Shown piece after piece: positions 53,798-62,784 of a DNA stretch of 64,000 nt (within the stretch, counting starts at the first letter, position 1; the number at the start of each line of letters is the position of its first letter). This DNA is from Neohoeflea coraliihabitans. GTDB lineage: Bacteria > Pseudomonadota > Alphaproteobacteria > Rhizobiales > Rhizobiaceae. The DNA is taken from the NCBI RefSeq assembly GCF_019334345.1, contig NZ_JAHWQX010000004.1:124001-188000 (forward strand), in the 5' to 3' direction. Below the pieces are notes generated by a model, which saw only the letters and a program-made list of their open reading frames with translations, did not search any database and had not been told where the DNA came from. The position numbers were made by a program, and so were the translations under genes.

Positions 53798-54397
53798 TCA
53801 ATCGGCCTGCGGACAAAGGCGGGCAAGATCGGGAAAATTGGCCTCGAACTTGCGCATGAACGCCTTCAGTTTCGGCCGGCCGCGTTCCCACTGGCCCTCG
53901 AATCGCAGATTGAGATAGCCAAGCACCGCGGCGATCGCCAGATGCGCTGCCGTCGGCGACTTGCCCATGCGCGGCAGGCGCTTTTCCAGCACCTCCAGTC
54001 CGCGCGTCACCTTGCGCCACTGCAGGTCGAGCCAGGGCTGATGCACCAGCTCTTCCGAGCGATAGCGCCGTTCATAGACGATCAGCAGCAGCGCATCGCA
54101 AATGCCGTCACACAGCGCTTCGGTGACCTCGGCCTCCGTGCGCTTGGCGGCATTGCGCGGATACAGCTTCCGCCCGCCCGCCCGGTCGAGATACTGCATG
54201 ATTGCGCGGCTGTCATAGATGTTGACCCCGTCATCGTTCAGCAAAGTCGGAATCTTGCCGAGCGGATTGGTGTCGATCAGATCCGCCGGCTCGCTGGCGG
54301 TCGAGACATTGGTGATTTCGACCGGAAGCCCGGCGACAACCGCACCCATGCGGGCCTTGGCGGCATAGGGTGAAGCAGGAGCGGAGTAGAGTTTCAT
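53798..54397 (-). CDS. Glutathione S-transferase family protein
   Basis: 199 residues. MKLYSAPASPYAAKARMGAV is the thioredoxin-like start with Ser/Pro-Tyr in the glutathione loop. NPLGKIPTLLNDDGVNIYDSRAIMQYLD contains the cis-Pro and the Asp-Ser pair that hold glutathione. The helical domain follows from about residue 85. This is a second GST, unrelated in placement to the one at 45186. The substrate is unknown. Confidence 0.9.
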   Translation of the reverse strand: MKLYSAPASPYAAKARMGAVVAGLPVEITNVSTASEPADLIDTNPLGKIPTLLNDDGVNIYDSRAIMQYLDRAGGRKLYPRNAAKRTEAEVTEALCDGICDALLLIVYERRYRSEELVHQPWLDLQWRKVTRGLEVLEKRLPRMGKSPTAAHLAIAAVLGYLNLRFEGQWERGRPKLKAFMRKFEANFPDLARLCPQAD

Positions 54398-54439
54398 CGG
54401 CAGTGTCCCTCGTCGGAAAAATTTCGGCTCGATGCGCCG

Positions 54440-55168
54440 TCAGGGTTGCGGAACCGTCAGGCGGCTGGCTCGACAGCCGGACCTGTCCACCGCCGCGCAG
54501 GAGCGGAATTGCAGCTCATGCGTAAGGCACACCCGCACCTCTCGCAACCGCCCGGATTCACAGACGGCGGCGATGCCATCGCGCCGCAGTCCGGGATTGG
54601 CGGCAATGAACAGCTCCTCAGCCGCTTGCGCCGACAGCGTCATGTCGGCAGAGGCGCCGCGAAAGCGCTCGGGAACACGCACTCTTTCCGCCGCCGCCCG
54701 CACCACGTCGAAATACTGCTCCTGGGACAGGCCGGAACAACTGCCGTGCTTGCGCCACATATGGCCGATCAGTCCCATGCTCGGCGTCAGCGCCTGCAGC
54801 TCCTGGCCCAGCCGTGCGGGGACGCGGTCCGGCTGCCGGGTCGGACAATATTGCGGATAGCCGGCCTCGAATTGCGGCCACAAGCCGTGCACGATGAAAC
54901 CGAAATCGGCGTCCTGCCCGCACTGCTGGCTGTCGCGCCGCCCGCGCCCCTCGGCGAGGCAATAGCTCGGCGACCAGGACAGGGCCAGAACGTAGAAATC
55001 AAAACCTGTGCCAAGCGGTACGGTCTCGGCCGCGATACTCGCTGTGACCGGGCCCGGCGCGCTGTCAGGCTGAGGCTGCTGGACAAGAAAGGCCGCGCCG
55101 GCAACAGCTGCCAGCGTCATCACCGCACCGGACAAAAGGCGCCGCCAGCGTGTCACGTCGATCTGCAA
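54440..55168 (-). CDS. RNase T2 family ribonuclease, secreted or membrane-anchored
   Basis: 242 residues if translation starts at the TTG at 55168; GTG at 55156 or ATG at 55120 are alternatives. A signal or anchor helix (AVMTLAAVAGAAFLV) is followed by FDFYVLALSWSPSYC. The first catalytic segment FIVHGLWPQ has His94. The second is GHMWRKHGSC, with His136 and Lys140-His141, but the Glu usually next to the first His (HEW) is Met here. Several Cys could form disulfides. T2 enzymes cut RNA in the periplasm or outside the cell. It is 10 bp after the secreted hypothetical gene, so they share an operon. Confidence 0.88.
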   Translation of the reverse strand: MQIDVTRWRRLLSGAVMTLAAVAGAAFLVQQPQPDSAPGPVTASIAAETVPLGTGFDFYVLALSWSPSYCLAEGRGRRDSQQCGQDADFGFIVHGLWPQFEAGYPQYCPTRQPDRVPARLGQELQALTPSMGLIGHMWRKHGSCSGLSQEQYFDVVRAAAERVRVPERFRGASADMTLSAQAAEELFIAANPGLRRDGIAAVCESGRLREVRVCLTHELQFRSCAAVDRSGCRASRLTVPQP

Positions 55169-55178
55169 CCCATGCCGG

Positions 55179-55655
55179 TCATCTCAGCGAGCGGCAATGC
55201 GCGCCATAGACCTTCCACGGATCGAGACCGGCCACGCAGAATTCGACATTGTCGCGGATGCCGGCAAACCCCATGCCGCCCTCGACCAGATACCAGACGG
55301 TGCGCGTCCGGCCATCATTCATCAGCGCCCGGGCATGGCAGTAGAGGCGAGGGATCAGGTGGGTCTGGCTGGCTGGCTGCCAGCGGTTCTCATGCGGTTG
55401 CGCGATGGCCTCGATACGCAATCCGCGCTTGAGCACATGCTCGTCCGTCCAGACGAACCGGCGCTGAATGTAATCAAGCACCTTCGGATCACGGCAGGCT
55501 GCGAAATTGCCACCGGTAAACGCCTGCGCGACTGGCGTCAGCGGCGCGCCGAGCGGTGCTGCCAGCGCCAGGCCGGCGGCCAACATCGCCAAACCCGGCA
55601 ACGGGCCGAGGAACCTGCCGAGAAACCTGTCGAGAACCCGGCTTGCGGTGCGCAT
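55179..55655 (-). CDS. Secreted protein of unknown function, partner of RNase T2 gene
   Basis: 158 residues from the ATG at 55655, preceded by AGGTTGG; an upstream in-frame start at 55739 is less likely. A long signal peptide (FLGPLPGLAMLAAGLALAAP) ends near PVAQAF. The mature domain has four Cys (AACRDP, RLYCHA, EFCVAG, AHCRSL), suggesting two disulfides. Aromatic and charged segments include YIQRRFVWTDEHVLKRGLRI and RTVWYLVEGGMGF. I do not recognise a family. Its position just upstream of the RNase T2 gene suggests joint secretion. Confidence 0.7.
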   Translation of the reverse strand: MRTASRVLDRFLGRFLGPLPGLAMLAAGLALAAPLGAPLTPVAQAFTGGNFAACRDPKVLDYIQRRFVWTDEHVLKRGLRIEAIAQPHENRWQPASQTHLIPRLYCHARALMNDGRTRTVWYLVEGGMGFAGIRDNVEFCVAGLDPWKVYGAHCRSLR

Positions 55656-55802
55656 TAGCCAACCTATCAAATCAACTCTCCCTTCGGCGCGCATGCGCGC
55701 AATCAGCGAAAGGATGCTCAGGGGCAGGGCAAAGGTCAAGCCGCAATCGGCCGGCTGGCGCCAGCGAGCCAGCTCCTTATCCGAAGTAGTGACGCGAACC
55801 GG

Positions 55803-56693
55803 TCAGTCCAGAAACGAAGGCAGATGCGCGAACAAATGGTCATAGACCATCTTGATGCGATGATTGTGGCGCAGATCCTCATGCATCGACAGCCATGTTT
55901 CCATCTCGAAATGCACCGTATCGGCAAGCACCGGCACCAGCGACGGATCGCGTTCGGCCATGCTCTTGTGCGAAACGCCGATTCCCACGCCGGCCCGTAC
56001 GGCTGCCAGCTGCGCGTTATGGCTGTCGCTGCGATAGCTGAACAGCGACGGGGTGATGTCCGGCAATTCGCTGGCGAACCGGCTGCGGTAGAGCGGATCG
56101 CGGTCCGGTCCGATCACCCGGTGGCCGGCCAGTTCGGCAATTGAGCCGGGCGGCGCACGGTTGCCGAGATAGTCGCGGCTGGCATAAAGGCCGAGCCGCA
56201 CCACGCCGACCCGCCGGGCCAGCAACGCGCCCTGTTCGGGGCGCTGCATGCGGATGGCGATATCGGCCTCGCGGCGCAACAGGTCGACATTGCGGTTCGA
56301 TGCATCGACCTCGATCTCGAGGCCTTCATGCTGACGCAGGAACGGCGCCAACAACGCCGGCAGGATCTCCGTCGACATGATTTCGGTCGCCGAGAGGCGC
56401 ACAATGCCGGCCTCGCTGTCCGCCGTCTGCGCAACCGATCGCGCCAGAACCTCGGCCGCCGTCGCCATGCTGCGCGCCTGCGGCTCCAGCGAGATCGCCA
56501 GATCCGTTGGGGTCAATCCGTTCTGCGCGCGGGTGAAAAGCCGCACGCCGAGCGCCGTTTCCAGCTGATCGACATGCCGGCCGATCGTCGGCTGCGATAC
56601 GCTGAGACTGCGCGCCGCTCCCGACAGGGAGCGCTCATTCATGACGGCGAGAAAGCTGCGCCACAATTCCCAGCCAATGGCAGCTTCGCTCAT
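55803..56693 (-). CDS. LysR-type transcriptional regulator
   Basis: 296 residues from the ATG at 56693, giving MSEAAIGWELWRSFLAVMNE; the frame opens earlier without family similarity. The helix-turn-helix is SLSGAARSLSVSQPTIGRHVDQLE, then FTRAQNGLTPTDLA. The effector domain follows (IVRLSATEIMSTEILPALLAPF, GVGIGVSHKSMAE). No divergent target gene is adjacent, so its regulon may lie elsewhere. Confidence 0.9.
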   Translation of the reverse strand: MSEAAIGWELWRSFLAVMNERSLSGAARSLSVSQPTIGRHVDQLETALGVRLFTRAQNGLTPTDLAISLEPQARSMATAAEVLARSVAQTADSEAGIVRLSATEIMSTEILPALLAPFLRQHEGLEIEVDASNRNVDLLRREADIAIRMQRPEQGALLARRVGVVRLGLYASRDYLGNRAPPGSIAELAGHRVIGPDRDPLYRSRFASELPDITPSLFSYRSDSHNAQLAAVRAGVGIGVSHKSMAERDPSLVPVLADTVHFEMETWLSMHEDLRHNHRIKMVYDHLFAHLPSFLD

Positions 56694-56855
56694 GGGGTAT
56701 CGCCTTCGTGCTGGCTTGAACATTGACGCCGCGGCGCTCACCGCCGCATCCGGTCGAAATAGGCACTCGCGCAAAACAATAAAAGGGGCGAGGGGATTTT
56801 GCGAGAGGGCGGGGCCTCAGCCTTCGCCGAACTCAGACTTCGCCGACCCCCAGCC

Positions 56856-57707
56856 TTAGCCTTCGCCGACCAATGTCTCGACCCGCCAGCCCGCCTTGTC
56901 GTCCTGCGCCAGAAGCCGCGTGATTTCCGGCAGCGCCGCGCGCAGCGAGCCGGCCAGCGTATAGGGCGGATTGACCAGCACCAGCCCGGAACCGTTCAGC
57001 CCCTTTTCGGTGCGTGGATCGCGCACCCACATTTCGGTGACCAGCGTGTTGGGGCGGCCGAGCGTCTGCAGTTCGGCGTGGAAGCGGGCGACGCCACTGT
57101 CGGCCTTCAGCGGGTACCACAGGCAATAGGGGCCGGCGGCAAAGCGCCGGCTCGCGCGCGCCAGCCCGTCAATCAGCCGGTCGAACTCGCCGCCCTGTTC
57201 GAACGGTGGGTCGACCAGCACCAGGCCGCGCTTCTCCTTGGGTGGCAAATGTCCGCCGAGCGCCAGCCAGCCATCGAGTTCCGTCACCCGCACCTGGTGG
57301 TCGCCCTCAAACAGCCGCCGCAAATGCCGGGCGTCTTGTGCATGCAGCTCGATCGCCGACAGCCGGTCCTGCTTGCGCATGAGCCGGCGCACCAATTGCG
57401 GCGAACCCGGATAGCGCTTCAGTTCGCGGTCCGGGTTCAGCTCCTTGACGACGGTGAGATACGGCGCCAGGAACTCTTCAGTCGCCGGGGTCAGGCTGGC
57501 GCCCAGAAGCCGTCCGATCCCGCCCTGCCATTCGCCGGTCTTTTTCGCCTCGACCGAACCCAGATCATAGCTGCCCGGTCCCGCATGCGTGTCGATCACG
57601 CGGAAACCGCCGTCCTTGCGCTTGAGATAGCTGACCATCGCCGCCAGCACCGCATGCTTGAGCACATCGGCGAAATTTCCCGCATGGTAGGCATGGCGAT
57701 AATTCAT
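56856..57707 (-). CDS. rlmJ: 23S rRNA (adenine2030-N6)-methyltransferase
   Basis: 283 residues from the ATG at 57707, giving the canonical MNYRHAYHAGNFADVLKHA. VIDTHAGPGSYDL binds SAM, and the catalytic motif is LVLVDPPFE (D-P-P-F/Y). ARFHAELQTLGRPN and SGLVLVNPPYTL are family segments. It methylates A2030 of 23S rRNA. A related name is YhiR/ComJ. Divergent from the molybdoenzyme gene, 67 bp apart. Confidence 0.95.
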   Translation of the reverse strand: MNYRHAYHAGNFADVLKHAVLAAMVSYLKRKDGGFRVIDTHAGPGSYDLGSVEAKKTGEWQGGIGRLLGASLTPATEEFLAPYLTVVKELNPDRELKRYPGSPQLVRRLMRKQDRLSAIELHAQDARHLRRLFEGDHQVRVTELDGWLALGGHLPPKEKRGLVLVDPPFEQGGEFDRLIDGLARASRRFAAGPYCLWYPLKADSGVARFHAELQTLGRPNTLVTEMWVRDPRTEKGLNGSGLVLVNPPYTLAGSLRAALPEITRLLAQDDKAGWRVETLVGEG

Positions 57708-57774
57708 CGTCGAACAGGGTCCGTGGCGCGGCATTTTGCTGGTCGGGCGGCGCCGAAAGCCTTATAGGGAAAGC

Positions 57775-59940
57775 ATGAACGAAGCCAGTCCCATTCGTCC
57801 CGACACCGGCCCTGGCTCCAGCTCCGATCCGGACAGCCCGGCGCAGCTGAAGCCGGCAATCGGCCATTCCGCTTGTCCGCATGACTGCCCCTCCACCTGC
57901 GCGCTCGAGGTGGAACTCATCGCCAGGGATCGCATCGGCCGCATCCGCGGCGCCCGCGACAACAGCTACACCGCCGGCGTCATCTGCGCCAAGGTCGCCC
58001 GCTATTCAGAGCGCATCCACCACCCGGACCGGCTGCTCAAGCCGCTGGTGCGCAGCGGTGCCAAGGGCGAAGGGAGCTGGAAACAGGCGAGCTGGGAGGC
58101 GGCGCTCGACCTGGTCGCCGAGAAATTCATCGCCGCCGAAGAGAGATATGGCAGCGAAACGGTCTGGCCCTATCAATATGCCGGTACCATGGGACTGGTG
58201 CAGCGCGACTCCATCCATCGCCTGCGCCATGCCAAGCGCTATTCCGGTTTCTTCGGCACCATCTGCGTCAATGCCGCCTGGACCGGCTATGCCATGGGCA
58301 CCGGTGCCCTGCGCGGTCCCGACCCGCGCGAAATGGCCCTGTCCGACTGTGTCGTGATCTGGGGCACCAACGCCGTCTCGACCCAGGTCAACGTGATGAC
58401 CCACGCCATCCGCGCCCGCAAGCAGCGTGGCGCGAAGATCGTCGCCATTGACGTCTACCGCAACGACACCATGAAACAGGCCGATCTGGCGCTGGTCGTC
58501 CGGCCCGGAACCGATGGCGCGCTCGCCTGCGCCACCATGCATGTGCTGTTCCGCGACGGCCTGGCCGACCGCGCCTATCTCGAACGCTACACGGATGATC
58601 CGGCGGGACTGGAAGAGCATCTGCGCACCCGCACGCCCGAATGGGCCGCCGCCATCACCGGGCTTTCGGTCGAGGAAATCGAGGAATTCGCCACCCTGGT
58701 CGGCCAGACCAAACGCACTTTTTTCCGGCTTGGTTACGGCTTCACGCGCTCGCGCAACGGCACCGCCAACATGCACGCGGCGCTGTCGATCGCCGCCGTC
58801 ACCGGCGCCTGGCAATATGAAGGCGGCGGCGCCTTCCATTCCAATTCCGGCATTTTCGGCCTCGACATGGACCTGATCGAGGGCACGCAATTTGCCGATC
58901 CGGGCGTGCGCCATCTCGACCAGTCGAAGATCGGCCGCGTGCTGACCGGTGATCCCGAGGCGCTGTATGGCGGCCCGCCGGTCACCGCCATGCTGATCCA
59001 GAACACCAATCCCGCCAATGTCGCCCCGGAACAGCGGCTGGTGAAGCGCGGTTTCCTGCGCGAGGATCTGTTCACCTGCGTGCACGAGCAGTTCATGACC
59101 GAAACCGCACTGCTCGCCGATGTCGTGCTGCCGGCGACGATGTTTCTCGAGCATGATGACATCTATCGCGGGGGCGGCCATCAGCACATTCTCCTCGGTC
59201 CGAAGCTGATCGATCCCCCCGAAGGACCGCGCGAGAACATTTTCGTCATCGACGAACTGGCCCGGCGGCTCGGGGTCGGCGATCGGCCCGGTTTTGGCCT
59301 GACCGCGCGCCAACACCTCGACCACATGCTCGCAAAGCGCGGCCTCGGCTCCTTCGAGACATTCAAGCAGGCACGCTGGGCCGATGTGCAGCCCGACTTC
59401 GACACGGCGCACTATATCGACGGTTTCGCGCATCCGGACGGCAGGTTTCGCTTTCGTCCCGACTGGCAGGGCACCCCGGTCAACACAAAGCCGCCGCACA
59501 ATGTCGGCCCGCAGGGCGAGTATCGGCAATTGCCGCAGTTTCCCGATCATGTCGAACTGATCGAGAGTGCTGATGCCGGCCATCCCTACCGCCTTGCCAC
59601 CTCGCCATCGCGCAGCTTTCTCAATTCATCCTTTTCCGAAACCCCCGGTTCGATTGAACGCGAAGGCCGGCCGGAAGTGATGATCCATCCCGAAGATGCC
59701 GATTCGGAAGGCATCCGCTGCGGTGACCGGATCGAGATCGGCAACGCGCGCGGCGAAGTAATCCTCAATGCGCGCGTCACCGATGTCGTGCGGCCGGGCA
59801 CCCTCGTCGCCGAGGGCATCTGGCCGAACGCGGCGCATGAAAGAGGTGAGGGCATCAATGTGCTGACCGGCGCCGACGCCATCGCGCCCTATGGCGGCGC
59901 TGCCTTTCACGACAACCGCGTCTGGTTACGCCCCGCCTGA
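57775..59940 (+). CDS. Molybdopterin oxidoreductase of the DMSO reductase family, orphan
   Basis: 721 residues from the ATG at 57775 (TAGGGA upstream). The N-terminal 4Fe-4S ligands are CPHDCPSTC with the fourth Cys in AGVICAKVA. There is no Tat signal, so it is cytoplasmic. The Mo-bis-MGD domains follow: SFFGTICVNAAWTG-type region (candidate Mo ligand Cys164), VVIWGTNAVSTQ, FRLGYGFTRSRNG, and the C-terminal molydop-binding beta domain (RCGDRIEIGNARGEV). Electron-transfer and membrane subunits are absent nearby. The substrate is unknown. The family is commonly annotated as formate-dehydrogenase-like or generic oxidoreductase. Confidence 0.88.
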   Translation: MNEASPIRPDTGPGSSSDPDSPAQLKPAIGHSACPHDCPSTCALEVELIARDRIGRIRGARDNSYTAGVICAKVARYSERIHHPDRLLKPLVRSGAKGEGSWKQASWEAALDLVAEKFIAAEERYGSETVWPYQYAGTMGLVQRDSIHRLRHAKRYSGFFGTICVNAAWTGYAMGTGALRGPDPREMALSDCVVIWGTNAVSTQVNVMTHAIRARKQRGAKIVAIDVYRNDTMKQADLALVVRPGTDGALACATMHVLFRDGLADRAYLERYTDDPAGLEEHLRTRTPEWAAAITGLSVEEIEEFATLVGQTKRTFFRLGYGFTRSRNGTANMHAALSIAAVTGAWQYEGGGAFHSNSGIFGLDMDLIEGTQFADPGVRHLDQSKIGRVLTGDPEALYGGPPVTAMLIQNTNPANVAPEQRLVKRGFLREDLFTCVHEQFMTETALLADVVLPATMFLEHDDIYRGGGHQHILLGPKLIDPPEGPRENIFVIDELARRLGVGDRPGFGLTARQHLDHMLAKRGLGSFETFKQARWADVQPDFDTAHYIDGFAHPDGRFRFRPDWQGTPVNTKPPHNVGPQGEYRQLPQFPDHVELIESADAGHPYRLATSPSRSFLNSSFSETPGSIEREGRPEVMIHPEDADSEGIRCGDRIEIGNARGEVILNARVTDVVRPGTLVAEGIWPNAAHERGEGINVLTGADAIAPYGGAAFHDNRVWLRPA

Positions 59941-60065
59941 ATTGCGCATCTGCATAAATCGCATCCGGCCCTGTCGATCGGCCAGCCGCGCCTTATCTAG
60001 GCTGGGGACGAGGGTGTCGACGCCATCAATCATTGCGACCACTAATCACAGGACAGGAGCACTTC

Positions 60066-60488
60066 ATGCCTACGAAAATTGTCTATAGCGCTGCAGCCAC
60101 CGCCACCGGTGGCCGTGATGGCCACTCCAAGACCCATGACGGCGCGCTCGACGTCGATCTCGCCGTACCCACGGAGATGGGCGGTCCCGGCGGCGGCATC
60201 AATCCCGAGCAGCTTTTCGCCACCGGCTATGCCGCCTGTTTTCTCGGCGCGGTTCGACACTATGCCAAGTCGCAGAATGCCCAGGTGCCCGACGACACCG
60301 AAGTGACCGTCACTGTCGGCATCGGCCCGCGCGAGGATGACGGTTTCGGCATCGATGTGAAGATCAAGGTCAACATGCCCGGTGTCGAGCGGTCGCTCGC
60401 CGAAGATCTGATCGCCGGCGGCCACAAGGTCTGCCCCTATTCGCATGCCCTGACGGGCACCATGCAGATCACGCCCGAACTGGCCTGA
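60066..60488 (+). CDS. ohr: Organic hydroperoxide resistance protein (Ohr/OsmC family)
   Basis: 140 residues from the ATG at 60066, preceded by AGGAG. VYSAAATATGGRDGHSKTHDG and NPEQLFATGYAACFLGAVRHYA contain the peroxidatic Cys; HKVCPYSHALTGTM has the resolving Cys. Ohr reduces organic hydroperoxides at the expense of lipoyl groups. The OhrR repressor is usually nearby but is not visible here. Confidence 0.93.
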   Translation: MPTKIVYSAAATATGGRDGHSKTHDGALDVDLAVPTEMGGPGGGINPEQLFATGYAACFLGAVRHYAKSQNAQVPDDTEVTVTVGIGPREDDGFGIDVKIKVNMPGVERSLAEDLIAGGHKVCPYSHALTGTMQITPELA

Positions 60489-60522
60489 TTGCGAGACATA
60501 TGCGCCGCCGGGATCTTCGCTC

Positions 60523-62001
60523 TCAGGCGGCGCTGTCCTCCGTCTTCAGCCGGGCGAGCCCCCGTTTCAGCGCTGCCACGCAACGCGGGTCAAAACTTGT
60601 TCCGGTTTCTTCGTCGAGAATTGCGAACGCCTTTTCGATCGACATGGCAGCCCGATAGGGCCGCTCCGCCGACAGCGCGTCGAACACATCCGCGACTGTC
60701 AGGATCCGCGCTTCCAGACAGATCTCGTCCCCCTTCAGCCCGTCGGGATAACCGCTCCCGTCGAGCTTCTCATGGTGCGCGCCTGCAACCGGAGCCAGGT
60801 CTGCAAAGGCGGCGACGCGCGCAAGTATCTCCCGGCTGAGGCGCGGATGACTGCGGATCGCCTCCCACTCCGCCGCGTCGAGCTTGCCGGGTTTGTCGAG
60901 GATCTGGTTGGAAATGGCGAGCTTGCCGACGTCATGCAGCAGGGCGGCGCGTCGCAGCCAGCGCCGCTGTCCGGCATCGAAGCCAAGCCCCTCGGCGATC
61001 ATGTCACTGTACAGCGTCACGCGGTTCGAGTGATCGGCGGTGAACGGACTTTTGGCGTCGACGATGTCGGAAAAGGCCGAGGCGATATCATCGAGATAAT
61101 CGTCGTCCACGGTGACAGCCGCGCTGCCGAGATCGAGGTCCTCGGCGCGCCGGCGCAGGTGCGGGTCGCAAAGCGCTTCCCAGAATCCGGGCCGTTGCTG
61201 TGCCAGCATGAAAGCATCGACGAGCGCCGGATCGAACCAGCTGCCGCTGCGCTTGCCAACTTCGGCTATGGCCGCCTCGATGCCGAATTCCTGATGAAAG
61301 ACATCGGCGACCTGTGCCAGCAGGGAGATGTTGGCCGCCGCCGGAATGGCCGGGCCGCGCAGACCTTCCGGCTGGCCGCCGCCGTCCCAATGCTCGTCGA
61401 GACCGCGGATGCCGTCCTGCACCGTTTCTGAAAAGCGCATCTTGGCGGCAATATCGGCGCCGCGATGACAGCGTGATTCAATCAGTTCCCGGCCGATCTC
61501 GCCGCCGTTCTGGATCACGTGAACGAGTGCCCGTATTCTTTCGCTGAGACCCGATTCCAGTCCTGTCTTGGCAAAAACGAAGCGCAGCGCTGCACTCAAT
61601 GATGTATCTATAGTCTTGAAATCGCGTTTGAAATTAATGTCGTCGGTCAGATAAAGCTGGCAGATGCGTGCGGCATTGCTCGAGCAACCAAGATCCTTCA
61701 ACAGCGCCGTGTAGTAGACGTCCGACCGGGCCCGGCCGCGCTGTCCACGCGCATCGGCAACGAAATAGGCGATCCACGCCGCACGCAGGCAATGGCCAGC
61801 CGGCTGGCCCTCGGTCAGATCCAGCGCGAAGCTGAGTGAGTTGAGAAGCTGCCGGAATTCAAGCTGCGGAGAGCCCGTCGCGGACTGCGTCGCTGGCGCG
61901 ACGGCGCCAGGAACGGGTGCGGCGTCGGTCGAAACGTCGCGAGATGGTGTCTGATGCAGCACGGCTGAATTGTCCCCGTTTCGAGACAGGCTGCCATTCA
62001 C
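60523..62001 (-). CDS. HD-GYP phosphodiesterase with degenerate N-terminal HD-GYP-like module
   Basis: 492 residues from a GTG at 62001; AGGGGG abuts it without normal spacing, so the start is uncertain. The C-terminal module is a full HD-GYP domain: RRAALLHDVGKLAI (about residue 354), AHHEKLDGSGYPDGLKGDEI (about 409-427) and the FDALSAERPYR segment. It is predicted to hydrolyse cyclic di-GMP to GMP or pGpG. The N-terminal half echoes the same layout with the metal residues lost: ALLKDLGCSS near 99 and LDEHWDGGGQPEGLRGPAIP at 201-220. There is no membrane helix or receiver domain. It is a single gene. Confidence 0.88.
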   Translation of the reverse strand: MNGSLSRNGDNSAVLHQTPSRDVSTDAAPVPGAVAPATQSATGSPQLEFRQLLNSLSFALDLTEGQPAGHCLRAAWIAYFVADARGQRGRARSDVYYTALLKDLGCSSNAARICQLYLTDDINFKRDFKTIDTSLSAALRFVFAKTGLESGLSERIRALVHVIQNGGEIGRELIESRCHRGADIAAKMRFSETVQDGIRGLDEHWDGGGQPEGLRGPAIPAAANISLLAQVADVFHQEFGIEAAIAEVGKRSGSWFDPALVDAFMLAQQRPGFWEALCDPHLRRRAEDLDLGSAAVTVDDDYLDDIASAFSDIVDAKSPFTADHSNRVTLYSDMIAEGLGFDAGQRRWLRRAALLHDVGKLAISNQILDKPGKLDAAEWEAIRSHPRLSREILARVAAFADLAPVAGAHHEKLDGSGYPDGLKGDEICLEARILTVADVFDALSAERPYRAAMSIEKAFAILDEETGTSFDPRCVAALKRGLARLKTEDSAA

Positions 62002-62074
62002 CCCCTAAGATTCGGTGTCGCTGCGCGTGAAATTTGTTTCGATCGGTGCAGAAAACTCAACAGTTGGCGCCCGC

Positions 62075-62755
62075 TTAGCCGCTGACGATCAGACGACCAT
62101 CCTCGCAGACAATGCGTGTCGGTGCCGAAGCGGTCGCCAGACCATCGCCGCTCATGCGCACATGCCCCTCGGCCAGCAGGCTGAGGGCCTGTGGGTAAAG
62201 CTGGTGCTCGGCGGATAGAACGCGCGCGCCCAGGGTCTCGGGCGTATCGTCATTGAGAACCGGCACGGCCGCCTGCGCGATGACCGGTCCCTCATCCATT
62301 TCGGCGGTGACGAAATGCACACTGGCGCCGTGCACCCGGGTCCCGGCGGCAAGCGCCCGGTGATGCGTGTCGAGTCCCTTGAATGCTGGCAGCAGCGAAG
62401 GGTGGATGTTGATCATGCGTCCTTCCCAGCGGCGCACGAAATCTGCCGAAAGAATCCGCATGAAACCGGCCAGGCAGACGAAATCGACCCTGGCTTCGGC
62501 CAGGCGGTCGAGCAAGGCCGCTTCGTGGTCCGCCTTGCTGGAAAAATCAGCGCGCGGCACCGCGACCGCCGCGATATCGAGCGATTGCGCCCGCTGCAGC
62601 CCGGCGGCATCGGCCCGGTCGGACAGCACGGTGACAATGCGCGCCGGGTAATCGGGACGCATCGTCGCGGCGATCAGCGCGTCCATGTTCGAACCACGGC
62701 CGGAAATGAGAATGCCGACGCGCCGCTTTGCCGCATTCGGTCCCGGCGCCGTCAT
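62075..62755 (-). CDS. purN: Phosphoribosylglycinamide formyltransferase
   Basis: 226 residues from the ATG at 62755; a TTG at 62788 overlapping the purM stop would add 11 residues. RVGILISGRGSNMDALIAAT is the nucleotide end, LAGFMRILSADFVRRWEGRMINIHPSLLPAFKG has the catalytic Asn-His, and the catalytic Asp lies in VTAEMDEGPVIAQ. It formylates GAR using 10-formyl-THF. Directly after purM, the classical purMN pair. Confidence 0.96.
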   Translation of the reverse strand: MTAPGPNAAKRRVGILISGRGSNMDALIAATMRPDYPARIVTVLSDRADAAGLQRAQSLDIAAVAVPRADFSSKADHEAALLDRLAEARVDFVCLAGFMRILSADFVRRWEGRMINIHPSLLPAFKGLDTHHRALAAGTRVHGASVHFVTAEMDEGPVIAQAAVPVLNDDTPETLGARVLSAEHQLYPQALSLLAEGHVRMSGDGLATASAPTRIVCEDGRLIVSG

Positions 62756-62784
62756 GCCCGTCGCGGCGGATGTCGATGGGCTGC

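Noticed and set aside
58006-59583. A 525-codon open frame antisense to the DMSO-reductase-family gene
   Set aside because: The plus-strand gene has clear 4Fe-4S and Mo-cofactor motifs; the antisense frame is composition-driven.
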